DNA from: Deltaproteobacteria bacterium
Lineage (GTDB): Bacteria > Desulfobacterota > Dissulfuribacteria > Dissulfuribacterales > UBA3076
Assembly (NCBI GenBank): GCA_003194495.1
Contig: PQXE01000034.1
Location: 1-34,338 of the forward strand
DNA length: 34,338 bases
Direction of reading: 5' to 3'
The position numbers and the translations under genes are program-made. This document shows, in pieces, positions 7,276 to 15,300 of this stretch; the stretch's first letter is position 1, and every line of letters begins with the position of its first letter. The notes under the pieces were generated by a model that worked only from the letters and a program-made list of their open reading frames with translations, searched no databases and was not told the DNA's origin.

Positions 7276-7493
7276 TGCTTATGGTTTTTTCATATTTTAA
7301 TTCCGTAGTTTTTTAAGTTCATGTTTTGATGTCTTTAATAGCAACTCGCGTGCCGGTTTTTATAACATACTGATTTAATATACTATTTTTCAACAAACAG
7401 CTTATACTGCTTACACGGAATGATGGAATATTGGGAAACCAGAGTGAAAAATGTGTCGTAGCGGAGAAAGCTATAAAAAATTGTTCCAGAATA
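7276..7493. other. Intergenic stretch without a supportable gene
   Basis: This stretch is AT-rich. A minus-strand frame of 91 codons crosses it (7319-7594) but runs through the adjoining hairpins and resembles no protein. A promoter for the riboswitch-controlled gene presumably lies here. No convincing -35/-10 pair could be assigned. Confidence 0.4.
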
Positions 7494-7658
7494 GAATCGC
7501 GGCGCTGACCCGCGAGCATCGCAGGAGCCTCAGGGTGCTTGCACCCTGAGGCTCCGAGAAGCGCAGTCGGGTCCAGTGCCTTGTTCTGGCGCAAGGCGAC
7601 AGAACAAGGTGCTGGACGGAGTCAGCGCCGCGATTCTCGGCGGCGTAGCCGCCGAGAA
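7494..7658. repeat. Nested hairpin element (16-bp outer stem, two long inner hairpins, flanking hairpin)
   Basis: A perfect 16-bp outer stem pairs 7494-7509 with 7621-7636. Inside it are a perfect 15-bp hairpin (7524-7538 with 7541-7555, two-base loop) and an 18-bp hairpin (7571-7588 with 7600-7617) whose only irregularities are two G-T pairs. A third hairpin, 11 bp with a GTA loop (7634-7644 with 7648-7658), overlaps the outer stem's right foot, so the two compete. The multi-branched fold sits beside RAYT gene fragments, so it may be a REP/BIME-type substrate of a Y1 transposase. Confidence 0.85.
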
Positions 7659-7660
7659 CA

Positions 7661-7767
7661 ACATACTGTACCGAAATAGAACGATTTGCTGTCTATGTCA
7701 GGTTGCTCATGAGACCGAGACGGTTATATATGCCTGGGCATTGATGACCAACCATTTTTTATGTTGA
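7661..7767 (+). pseudogene. RAYT (Y1 transposase) internal fragment, plus strand
   Basis: The plus-strand translation contains RTICCLCQVAHETETVIYAWALMTNHF, and its ETETVIYAWALMTNHF part matches the region before the HUH histidine motif of REP-associated tyrosine transposases (typically YAWALMPNHFHLL). The frame then reads LC-stop as it enters a palindrome. Neither the N-terminus nor the catalytic tyrosine region is present. It faces head-on into another RAYT fragment on the minus strand that ends in the same LMxNHFLC. Confidence 0.7.
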
Positions 7768-7781
7768 GCTCAACATAAAAA
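7756..7781. repeat. 26-bp perfect palindrome joining two convergent RAYT fragments
   Basis: The sequence is perfectly self-complementary around the centre at 7768/7769 (ATGTTGAG-CTCAACAT with five T before and five A after). Partial complementarity continues outward for about 40 bases because both arms encode the same transposase motif. Both flanking fragments terminate inside it with the same residues, LC-stop. Confidence 0.9.
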
Positions 7782-7961
7782 GTGATTGCTCATTAATACG
7801 TAAGCAAGTAGATAGAAGTCATATTTCCCCTTTGCTGTCAATATATATTCGAGGAATTTCTCAAAGTCGGTATCGTTCAAGAATACTTTCTTCCTGTCGT
7901 TACCGCGGCTGGTTATATGGTAAAAGCAATCTTCTGATTGCAGTCGGTAAGGTCGTGCCAT
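7770..7961 (-). pseudogene. RAYT (Y1 transposase) N-terminal fragment
   Basis: The 63-residue frame MARPYRLQ...CFYHITSRGNDRKKVFLNDTDFEKFLEY...VLMSNHFLC is the N-terminal half of a REP-associated tyrosine transposase. It breaks off exactly at the HUH motif (normally NHFHLL), so it lacks the second catalytic histidine and the tyrosine. Upstream (about 8003-8037) lies the GGGGTCAGCCCTGGAAAA-type sequence often seen before RAYT genes, which may be its REP-like target or leader. Confidence 0.85.
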
Positions 7962-8037
7962 AATGCAAGGATTATAGTATCTTAGAAGATAATGTCAAAG
8001 ATTAAATTCTATTTTCCAGGGCTGACCCCTTTATTTT

Positions 8038-9183
8038 TTAATCCTTTACCTTGGGGCTTTCCCCAGATGATATTGATCGGGTAATACATGAATTCGTGAC
8101 TCCAAGATACCGAGCAACATCTGCCCCTGAGTACCCCAACTCACGGATTGCAATCCAAGACACTATCCATCTGGCCTCCACAATCTCACTCCTTCGACTG
8201 CCAGAGCACAACTCACCGAGACTTATGCCGTGCCTTTTGCAGACCCTTCCTGCTAATATGACAATATCGACCTGACGTCCTGAAAACCGCAGGTTCTTTT
8301 TAACCAGATCGTCAAGGTCGGATGTAACTTCCTGCACAAATTCACTGTCCCCCAGTATCCGTGTATCTGACGCCTGCTTTTCTCCCTGCCTTCTGAGCGC
8401 AAGAACCGCCGACCAACCTCCTAAACTCCTGATCAAACCACCACCAACCAATTCCGGCCTTCGGCCTTGAGATATTCCCTCTTCAACATACCGCAGATAG
8501 TTCTTTTGTGCCTGACGGCCATTGCCAAAACAAGACAATACATATTCACAATCTTGCCACTTTCTGTCAACCTTGCCTACAAGCGCTGAATGGCCTGACC
8601 AACGACAGCGATTCAACTCCTTCATATCTTTGATAATTCCCGATCTTAGTAAGTTTAGATGAATATATCGTAACTATTCAGGTGAATAGACTGAAGGTAG
8701 AAGGCTAATAGGGACAAATCATGCGTGATCACACAAAACTGCGGGCATTTGAGTTGGCTGAAGAGATTGCAGTATTAGTTTAGAGGATTCATCTCTGTTC
8801 GATCGTTGCGAAATGCTTGAAATCCTTCAGCCTTCAACCTTCAACCTGAATAGTTACAATATTCTAACCAATTCCTTTAAATACTTATCCTCCTGGCACA
8901 GTATTGATTTGCTTGCCCCGTTAAATCTAAATGGCATAATCTGACAATATGGAAGGACCGGGAATTAAGGCAAGGTTCGGCATGGTATTTTGAAACATGA
9001 TGATTATTTAACTGGGGTACCGGTTCTGAAATAGCTGCCCGCGCCTCTTTCAACAACCCCAGCCAAACGATCGATAAAGTCGCTTCGATCCTTGTCGTTC
9101 CAAAAGATATTCTTCCTCTCTATGCCCCGACCCATCACATGATGCAAAACTCAGTGGGCGTCTAATCTTGCTAACCGCGGCAT
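8038..9183 (-). pseudogene. Degraded RAYT gene interrupted by a four-helix-bundle element
   Basis: Pieces of one RAYT gene can be followed along the minus strand. From an ATG at 9183 comes MPRLARLDAH-stop-VLHHVMGRGIERK...FIDRLAGVVERGA, with an internal TGA. A deletion removes the catalytic NHFHLL region. Degenerate sequence follows, then SILCQEDKYLKELVR (about 8915-8865). After an inserted element (8670-8857) the frame resumes with YIHLNLLRSGIIKDMKELNR. The 195-codon open tail (8038-8625) holds the C-terminal region, including ELVGGGLIRSLGGWS and a DnaA-like helix-turn-helix (LGYSGADVARYLGVTNSCITR). Only that tail is open. The gene is dead. Confidence 0.85.
8670..8857 (+). mobile_element. 188-bp four-helix-bundle (S23-type) remnant inserted in the RAYT gene
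   Basis: The element has perfect 14-bp inverted ends: GTAACTATTCAGGT (8670-8683) and its complement (8844-8857). CTTCAACCTTCAACCT-like runs follow inward. Inside, an ATG at 8721 opens a 20-codon frame to TAG (8781-8783), reading MRDHTKLRAFELAEE. This is the conserved start of S23/four-helix-bundle proteins, and the rest is deleted. The flanks GATATATT and GAATATT (minus strand) look like an imperfect target duplication. Removing the element rejoins LVR to YIHLN of the transposase. Confidence 0.75.
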
Positions 9184-9250
9184 AACTCATCCACTATCAC
9201 ACCCCACCCCAGCTAACCAGTCATGCACGTTCTGCACGATGTCCCCCTTT

Positions 9251-9688
9251 TCAAGAGCCTTTCGATTGTTCACCGCCACTTTGCATATGTTCTGTAATAA
9301 CATCCAAAGCTGAAACGTCCCTGAAATCCTTGGCATTGTGCGTCACCAGCGGTACGCCATGCCGGACGGCACAGGCGGCGATCCATGCATCATGCAACGA
9401 CATGGGTTTTCCAGCTCTCGTTCTCTCTGCTGCAAGCCGGCCATAGCAGCGGGCGATCTCATGGTCATAAGGGATCACAACGAAATTGCGCAGGGTCGTT
9501 TCCAGTGCCTTCCGCTTCTTCTCGCCCCAGTGTGCTTTTTCTGCCCCATAGTACATTTCGCCGACGGTAATAAACGATATGGCGAGCAAGCACCCCTTTA
9601 CACGATGAGCATACGCTTTGGCCAGCGATCCGCCCCTCATAAGGTAGGAAACAATATTTGTATCAAGGATAAGCTTCGCGTCACTCAT
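9251..9688 (-). CDS. PIN-domain ribonuclease toxin (VapC-type)
   Basis: The 145-residue PIN-domain protein has the expected acidic residues: D9 in LILDTN, E44 in TVGEMYYG, D100 in SLHDAWIA and D121 in NAKDF. These bind Mg2+ for RNA cleavage in VapC/FitB-type toxins. Its length is normal for the family. The ATG overlaps the preceding gene's stop (ATGA at 9685-9688), as in toxin-antitoxin pairs. However, the upstream partner is far larger than a usual VapB antitoxin. Toxin-antitoxin pairs are frequent in chromosomal integron cassettes, which fits the setting. Confidence 0.9.
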   Translation of the reverse strand: MSDAKLILDTNIVSYLMRGGSLAKAYAHRVKGCLLAISFITVGEMYYGAEKAHWGEKKRKALETTLRNFVVIPYDHEIARCYGRLAAERTRAGKPMSLHDAWIAACAVRHGVPLVTHNAKDFRDVSALDVITEHMQSGGEQSKGS

Positions 9689-10668
9689 ACCCCCACCGCA
9701 ATGTTCTGATGACGCAATTCGTCAACCGCTACCTCGAAGCCGTCATTCTCCTCGCCCGGCCACGTGCCGAACAACGCCTGAACATCCACTATAGGCTGCA
9801 CGTTTTGAGAATTAACCAATTCATCCAATGTTGGTGACTCCCAGAAATTACGTAGAATCGGAGTCCCTTTCGGCAACAGATCGGCGGCTTCATTCTCGCG
9901 ATTCTCCAACCTATCGATGTCATGAATTTTAATGCTCGTAATTTTACTGGTGGCAGGGTCTTCCTTTGCCTCCCCCACGATCCTGACATACTGAAGCATG
10001 TTTTCGAGGACTTCGTCCTTTTGCTCCTCGTCAAATAGGCAGAGTACCGGTTCGCCGACAGATGGATGCACCCGGCAGCGCGTGCCGTGCTCCTTAAAGT
10101 CAGCCATCAAAAGCCGCCCTTCGATTGTTCGAATGTTGGTTAGCGGTCCCTTTATTCGCTCTTGAATACGTTCAAAACCTTTAGGTGCAAACGATGTGAC
10201 TATAGGCGTTTTGCGATGGTTGAGAGTGAACTGTATGGAGCTTACACCCTTTCGGAACAAAACTCCTACGTCGCGCCAAGCCAGCAAAACGCCAGCGTCG
10301 AATCCTTCGGGCATCACTTCACCAGGCTCTTGGATTTGCCCTAGACCGGAAAGGGCCTTTTCGATGATCTCAGGTCCCAATTCCATACCAGGCAACGCCA
10401 TTTGGCCCTGCGGACGTTCGAAACCGAGTATGGTCGCCGGGCTGCCGTGTGTTAGCAAAACCAGCTCCAGAGCCACTTCTTCAGAGACGTTGCGCGGCTG
10501 CCGTCCCCTGTGAACGCTCTCAGCATCGCCAAGCAATACCCTTCCTGTGCGCTGGAGCGCCTTGCTCATGTTGGACAAAAAATTAATAAGGTGCGCCACT
10601 GGAATCTTGCCCGGTCTAATCGATACTCCGTCGAATCTAATCTTTAATAGTGGTTCATGTTCGTTCAT
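9685..10668 (-). CDS. Unknown 327-residue protein coupled to the PIN toxin (candidate large antitoxin)
   Basis: The start at 10668 (MNEHEPLLKIRF) is chosen because AGGAGG stands at the right distance. A longer frame begins 13 codons upstream without such a site. The protein is soluble, with no signal or membrane segment. Visible features are an N-terminal helical part (PVAHLINFLSNMSKALQR), a central beta-rich part, and a C-terminal tail (ELVNSQNVQPIVDVQALFGTWPGEENDGFEVAVDELR). The acidic tail could wrap the PIN active site as antitoxin tails do. No classic AbrB, RHH or Phd domain is recognised. The ATGA overlap with the PIN gene argues for co-translation and a linked function. Confidence 0.7.
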   Translation of the reverse strand: MNEHEPLLKIRFDGVSIRPGKIPVAHLINFLSNMSKALQRTGRVLLGDAESVHRGRQPRNVSEEVALELVLLTHGSPATILGFERPQGQMALPGMELGPEIIEKALSGLGQIQEPGEVMPEGFDAGVLLAWRDVGVLFRKGVSSIQFTLNHRKTPIVTSFAPKGFERIQERIKGPLTNIRTIEGRLLMADFKEHGTRCRVHPSVGEPVLCLFDEEQKDEVLENMLQYVRIVGEAKEDPATSKITSIKIHDIDRLENRENEAADLLPKGTPILRNFWESPTLDELVNSQNVQPIVDVQALFGTWPGEENDGFEVAVDELRHQNIAVGV

Positions 10669-10934
10669 ATCATTAAACCTCCTTATCAAGGCTTTCCTCA
10701 AAGGCATCTATAAAGTAGCAGGATAGCGAGCGCCTGAAGCGGACGGGAGAAGTAGCCATTTCCTCTGGAGTGTTCCTTGCGAATCAGCTTTGTTCATCAG
10801 TATAAAACCTCATGTAGCGGACACATAATGTATGTTTCGCGCAGTTAGATTATAACTACCTTAACTGACTTGTTTTTTCCTTTTACGGCACATTATTTCA
10901 AAATAGGAAGAAAAAGCAAGAGGGAGGTTCTAAT
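10669..10934. other. Intergenic stretch upstream of the PIN operon
   Basis: This stretch is AT-rich with no supportable gene. The promoter of the minus-strand PIN operon should lie in the lower part. At its upper edge a plus-strand GGGAGG precedes a 51-codon frame (10935-11090, MHENPLYMNPVPSFYDG...) that runs into the group II intron remnant and is not recognisable as a protein. Confidence 0.4.
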
Positions 10935-11019
10935 ATGCATGAAAATCCCCTGTATATGAACCCCGTTCCATCATTTTATGATGGTAACGAAAGTACTAGC
11001 CGAAGGCAAGCGCCTTCGC

Positions 11020-11300
11020 CTAGCTATGGCGTCTCAAGAGGGCGTCATCGTGAGGTGGTGTCTGAAGGAAGCCGAAGTGCAAAGCTATGAGTCAAGCCTG
11101 CCCCGGATTTGATCCGGGGGACAGAAATAGCATATAAGGCCCAGTCTCCGGGTAAGTTAGCACAACATAACAAAGCCCAGGGTTCTGGAGATAGGGTAAA
11201 TGCTGCGGTTGTGTAGCGAAAGTTCACCCTGTTGAATAGGGTTCCCTTCGGGAAATTCAACAGGGTGAACGTCCTTATCCAGGGAGGCCTGTCTCTCTAA
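11020..11300 (+). ncRNA. Group II intron 5' (domain I) remnant
   Basis: GGGCGTCATCGTGAGGTGG, then TCTGAAGGAAGCCGAAGTGCA, AAATAGCATATAAGGC, AAAGCCCAGG and GGGAGGCCTGTCTCT follow the order seen in domain I of bacterial group II introns. Inside is a very strong hairpin (11222-11270). No reverse transcriptase frame, domain V or 3' end is present, so only the 5' part remains. Intron boundaries are approximate. The plus-strand remnant abuts the broken 3' end of the protease gene, which is on the other strand. Confidence 0.6.
11222..11270. repeat. Perfect 16-bp hairpin with an inner TTCG loop
   Basis: GTTCACCCTGTTGAAT (11222-11237) pairs perfectly with 11255-11270. The interior contains TCCC-TTCG-GGA, a stable tetraloop stem. 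It lies inside the group II intron remnant and is probably one of its domain I arms. Confidence 0.85.
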
Positions 11301-11315
11301 AGTGAGGGCGTATCT

Positions 11316-12038
11316 TTATTCGTCCCCCACTTCCACACCTTTAACTGGTATGACAGGCCAGAAATTATAGGCGAATATCTGGCATAACTTCATAATGTAA
11401 CCACGTCCCCCATTATATAATTTCGGTAGTTTTTCTATATTAATATCTGGCTCAGTAGCAATTGTCCCTCGTTTCCATATCGGAAAATGTGCTCCTCCGC
11501 TCATACCTTTTGGAAAGCCAAGAACGTAAACATCCAGGCTTGGATAAAGTCTTATATTGTCAAGATCCAAAGCTGGATCTTTTGAATGCATTAAAGCGGT
11601 TTCATCGATTCCGGGCATCGGTATTGTAACAACATCTACGTTTTCATTATGAACAGGATGTTGGAACCAAATAGGTATAGTTCTGCCTTCATCTTCATAG
11701 AGATTTAGTATCTTCCACTTCCATTGCAGCATCTTAGGTTGTTCATTAGAATTTTGAACTATCGGAATACATATAGCTATGTTGTCAGGTACATTTCCAA
11801 AATCTGATAATGTATCTTTAGTTTTGGGATTTCTCCCAGCCACATTATGCCAATTGGTGACTAAGTGTGTGCCCTCCCTATGGTGGTAAATAAATGCTGT
11901 ACCGACAGCAAGATTCGTTTCTCCATATCTCATGCGGATCTTGAATGGAACGTAGTTAAGATTTTCTTGGATTTTTGGGATATGCATTGCTCTTTTACCA
12001 GCAACATTTACGTATAAGGCAATTTTGCCTGCTTTCAA
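11316..12038 (-). CDS. Trypsin-like serine protease, 3'-truncated (catalytic serine missing)
   Basis: The protein carries the trypsin-fold signature GTAFIYHHREGTHLVTNWHNV, with the catalytic His at residue 64, and the likely Asp135 in NENVDVVTI. PSLDVYVLGFPKGMSGG and IWKRGTIATEPDI follow. In relatives the nucleophile sits later, in a motif such as ATxxGMSGSP. Here homology stops near LPKLYNGG (about 11420), and about 35 unrelated residues end the frame, so no GxSGSP serine is present and the enzyme is probably inactive. The frame opens with TTG at 12038. An ATG at 11987 (MHIPKIQ) is the alternative start. The break lies next to the group II intron remnant. Confidence 0.7.
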   Translation of the reverse strand: MKAGKIALYVNVAGKRAMHIPKIQENLNYVPFKIRMRYGETNLAVGTAFIYHHREGTHLVTNWHNVAGRNPKTKDTLSDFGNVPDNIAICIPIVQNSNEQPKMLQWKWKILNLYEDEGRTIPIWFQHPVHNENVDVVTIPMPGIDETALMHSKDPALDLDNIRLYPSLDVYVLGFPKGMSGGAHFPIWKRGTIATEPDINIEKLPKLYNGGRGYIMKLCQIFAYNFWPVIPVKGVEVGDE

Positions 12039-12069
12039 TATTTAATATAGTGTAAGCGTTCACGGAACG

Positions 12070-12276
12070 TTGAAATTAGAAAATAGAAATTGGAAATTTG
12101 GCCTTCATGCTTTTGTACTGTTGATAAACGTATTCAATTGAGGGCCGAGTTTTTCAACTATTGCTTTGTATCCTGTCGCGTTTGACTCTGATAACTCTTC
12201 TGCCAGTCTGTAAACATCCAACTCATAGACTCGTTTCATCTCTCCCAAATTTCTACTTTCCAATTTCAAGTTTCAA
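12070..12276 (-). mobile_element. Second four-helix-bundle remnant with imperfect inverted flanks
   Basis: Imperfect inverted arms of about 32 bp (TTGAAATTAGAAAATAG... at 12070-12101 and its partner at 12244-12276) flank a short minus-strand frame at 12239-12105. It encodes 44 residues: MKRVYELDVYRLAEELS joined to GYKAIVEKLGPQLNTFINS. The first piece is the N-terminus of a four-helix-bundle protein and the second its C-terminus, with the middle deleted in frame. Unlike the element at 8670-8857, both ends of the gene survive. Confidence 0.75.
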
Positions 12277-12345
12277 GCCGTAACCGGCTACAATATAGTA
12301 CATTCTCTCTGATCATGAAAAAAACGATAGAATAGGAAGAAAACT

Positions 12346-12640
12346 ATGTCAAATAAGATTCTTGATGATATGCGTGATGTGATGCTGCGGCGACACTATT
12401 CGATTCGCACGGAGCGAAGCTAGTGCGGATGGGTGAAGCGCTTTATCTGATGGCAGTATGTCTTCCCTGCTCAAAGCCTGTCAAACGACCCGCGCACAGG
12501 CATTGTCCGCCGTCACCATCTGGATCCCAGTCCCATCAACAAGGCAATTGCCAACGCCGTGCGGACCGCTGGTGTCCAGAAGCGGGTCAGTGCACACACG
12601 TTTCGCCATTCATTTGCAACGGATTTGCTCCGGCGAGGCA
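12346..12640 (+). pseudogene. intI: Integron integrase (IntI) pseudogene
   Basis: After AGGA an ATG at 12346 opens MSNKILDDMRDVMLRRHYSIRTERS, the N-terminal core-binding start of integron integrases. TAG (12421) and TGA (12448) follow. Directly after, in the same frame, comes [10 protein letters not shown]...[15 protein letters not shown], the IntI-specific WQYVFPA/RRHH block, and then [13 protein letters not shown] with the His-x-x-Arg of tyrosine recombinases. About 200 codons between the pieces, including the first catalytic Arg, are deleted. The end carrying the catalytic Tyr is lost at about 12640. The gene points away from the minus-strand accessory genes, the normal polarity of an integron. 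Confidence 0.85.
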
Positions 12641-12643
12641 AGG

Positions 12644-15280
12644 TTAAGAGGGAACATATCCCTCTGCATAAGAATAATAATATTTTCCCACAACCATATG
12701 ATTTTTTCTGATGACTATCTCATGCACCTTTCCTGTTTTGTGAAAGTGAGAAAGGAAAAACGGGTTCGTTAAGTCATCCGGATTTCGGCTTACTAGAATC
12801 ACATCTCTGTTTTTCTGTTCTTTTTCCGGGAACCAGTAATTGTACATAAGGCTATTTTCCCCGAACAGGTGCCTTCCTCCTGTGTGCAAAACACCTTCTT
12901 TGTCGATACAAAGACTTGAATGCTCTTCATCAGCCTTGGTTCTATAGAAAGCAAGCCCGCTGGCTATCTTGTACTTATCCATGCCTATAACCAGTGGTTC
13001 CTTCCCTGTGCGATACTCGAACTGGTTTTCGACTTCCTCGATCTGCCGGCCGAAGTCACGCCATCCAAGCAACAGAAAATTCTCAGGATATACCAGACCG
13101 GGAAGTCCGAGGACTAAATAATGCAAGCCCATGCCATATAACAGCAAGGTTGTTAAAATCGTCTTTGGCCATGCGGACTGTATGATGCGAAGAAGACCTT
13201 TGACTTGGAATCCGGCACCTGACTTCATTTGATAAGCTAGCAAAGGGATCATCGCAAGCCATACCGGACCGGTCCAGTTGAGCTTGACTGTTTTGAATAA
13301 ACTAAAAACCAAGAAGACAGCCAGAGGAAACAGGGAAAAAACAATGGAAAAACTGTGAATGCGCTCCCATGGTATCTGGAGATCATAATAATGGCCTAGC
13401 TTGTTGCTCCATCTTGACATTATTACTGAAAGTACTGCCGCCACTCCTGTCGGAGTGAGAAAGACCATAGTATAGAGCATCAGGTAGTGAAGAGAAAAGT
13501 GAAAATCCCCTTGTATTCTGCGTGGCCCCTGAAACCAAAATGAGGCCCAGTCGTGATTAGCGTTCCAGAAAATTACAGGAGAAAAGAGAACCAATGCAAT
13601 CAATACGGCCAGGTACGGTTGCGGCCTCAACAACCATCGCCTTGAACGACGATCAATCAATATAAACAAAAGTGTAGCCGGTCCTATAAGAGCGATTGAA
13701 TACTTTGCAAGCATGCCCAAGCCGACACATACACCAGCACCGGCCCAGGCAAGGGGCTTCTCATCCAAGAGGGCCTGTTGCAGGAAATAGATGGCCCCGG
13801 CCCAACATGCAACCATTGGCGCGTCTGGTGTCATGATTAAACCGATTCCAAAATAGAATGGGAGTGTGGAAACGAGCAGAACAGCCAACAAGGCAGTGGA
13901 TTTATCAAACAGTCTACGTGCCAGTCCATAAGAAAAAAGCGCGGTTAAGAGCCAACAACCAAATGCGCCAATGCGAATGGCAAATTCATTGTTTCCCAAA
14001 ACACTTGTACTGAGCCATATTATCCAAGCCACCATGGGTGGATGATCCAGATAACCGATATCCAGATGTTGTGCATAATTCCAGTAATATGCCTCCTCTT
14101 GCAGGAGTTCCGGCATGCCCAGATAAATAAGGCGTAAAAATATAGTATAGCCGATTATTCCGAGTGCCAGTAATCTCCACCTCGCATTGGACAAGGTGTT
14201 GGATTCAACCCGTGAAAAAACAAAGAATGCACTGCCGCAATAATTGACCAGGGCCGCTGCGCCTATAGCCGCCACCATAGCCACACGAGCTGGAAATCCG
14301 CACATCTGCGTAAGTACTGCCAGGATACCGCCACGAATAAAGAGCGCCAATAAAGCAACTATAAGAAAGGCTGTGTATCTGCCTGGAGCGACAGGAAAAC
14401 ATTTCCCATTGCTTCTCAAAAAGGACCACCGGGTATTCAGTAAAAAATTGGAGATGGTCGCAATCAGAAAGCTCAGGATATGAGCTGTCCCCAAAGCCAT
14501 ACCTTTTGATAATAGGATTTGAAATAGCGACAGATCGATGAAGAATCCCAGGAGTCCTACCAGGGTAAAGCTTATGGTGCTGCCTGTGGAGAAATTACCT
14601 CCGGTTAACATGAGTAACTGATGTAAATAATCCCATATCGCCTTCAGGCCCCATTTCGATTTACCCTTTTGCCGGTCACGAAACCTGATGGGAATTTCAG
14701 CTACCCTCATGGAATCGCCGCCCCTGGCCAGCAATTCCAGGGCGATTTTGAAGCCAGGGACATCGTTTTTTATCTCTTCGAGCCGTTTCCGATTTACAGC
14801 AAAAAAACCGGACATGGGATCACTTATATCGGTCAGCGGCCATGCAAGAAGATTGGCAATTCTGGAAGTCATAGTCCTGGTGAAACACCATTCTTCAGTG
14901 GAGCCCCCTTGTACATAGCGGCTCCCGATCGCCATGTCGTGCGTACCATCTTTTATGGGCTGTATAAGTTCGGGAATTTTCTCAGGCGGATGGCTGAAAT
15001 CAGCATCCATCACTACTACTATGTCACCGCTTGCCTCTTTTGCTCCATCAATGACTGCACTAGCCAGACCTTGTTTTCCATCACGTGCTAGCAATTTAAC
15101 AGGATATTTTTCCTGCCACCGCTGCACCCGTTGCCGGGTATCATCTATAGAGCCATCATCTACAACTATAATTTCCTTATCCAGTTGAAGACAGGATTCA
15201 TGAAACAGAATCCTTTTAAGCAGAGAATCGATATTCTCTGACTCATTCAACGTTGGAATAATGATTGATACTGTTTTCAT
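12644..15280 (-). CDS. Large membrane glycosyltransferase: GT2 (DPM-like) + GtrA + PMT/ArnT-like (GT39/83)
   Basis: The 878-residue protein has three parts. Residues 1-225 form a GT2 dolichyl/polyprenyl-phosphate sugar synthase ([13 protein letters not shown] at 40-44, DAD at 92-94, [11 protein letters not shown]). Residues about 230-355 are a GtrA-like four-helix membrane domain. From about 365 comes a PMT_2/ArnT-like glycosyltransferase with [21 protein letters not shown] and many membrane helices. The first part would charge undecaprenyl phosphate with a sugar, the second carry it across the membrane, and the third transfer it to lipid A, glycan or protein outside. It lies 20 bp downstream of the sulfatase gene, in one operon, so an envelope role is likely. 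Confidence 0.9.
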   Translation of the reverse strand: MKTVSIIIPTLNESENIDSLLKRILFHESCLQLDKEIIVVDDGSIDDTRQRVQRWQEKYPVKLLARDGKQGLASAVIDGAKEASGDIVVVMDADFSHPPEKIPELIQPIKDGTHDMAIGSRYVQGGSTEEWCFTRTMTSRIANLLAWPLTDISDPMSGFFAVNRKRLEEIKNDVPGFKIALELLARGGDSMRVAEIPIRFRDRQKGKSKWGLKAIWDYLHQLLMLTGGNFSTGSTISFTLVGLLGFFIDLSLFQILLSKGMALGTAHILSFLIATISNFLLNTRWSFLRSNGKCFPVAPGRYTAFLIVALLALFIRGGILAVLTQMCGFPARVAMVAAIGAAALVNYCGSAFFVFSRVESNTLSNARWRLLALGIIGYTIFLRLIYLGMPELLQEEAYYWNYAQHLDIGYLDHPPMVAWIIWLSTSVLGNNEFAIRIGAFGCWLLTALFSYGLARRLFDKSTALLAVLLVSTLPFYFGIGLIMTPDAPMVACWAGAIYFLQQALLDEKPLAWAGAGVCVGLGMLAKYSIALIGPATLLFILIDRRSRRWLLRPQPYLAVLIALVLFSPVIFWNANHDWASFWFQGPRRIQGDFHFSLHYLMLYTMVFLTPTGVAAVLSVIMSRWSNKLGHYYDLQIPWERIHSFSIVFSLFPLAVFLVFSLFKTVKLNWTGPVWLAMIPLLAYQMKSGAGFQVKGLLRIIQSAWPKTILTTLLLYGMGLHYLVLGLPGLVYPENFLLLGWRDFGRQIEEVENQFEYRTGKEPLVIGMDKYKIASGLAFYRTKADEEHSSLCIDKEGVLHTGGRHLFGENSLMYNYWFPEKEQKNRDVILVSRNPDDLTNPFFLSHFHKTGKVHEIVIRKNHMVVGKYYYSYAEGYVPS

Positions 15281-15300
15281 TTTGGGTATTACCTAATCTA

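Noticed and set aside
7319-7594. 91-codon minus-strand frame
   Set aside because: It runs through two long hairpins, starts within a repeat and resembles no protein, so it was not called as a gene.
11045-11260. 71-codon minus-strand frame
   Set aside because: It lies antisense to the group II intron remnant and its hairpin, with no ribosome site or recognisable sequence.
12241-12345. attI site and LexA-controlled intI promoter
   Set aside because: No GTTRRRY-type core or CTGT-N8-ACAG box could be identified upstream of the intI pseudogene.
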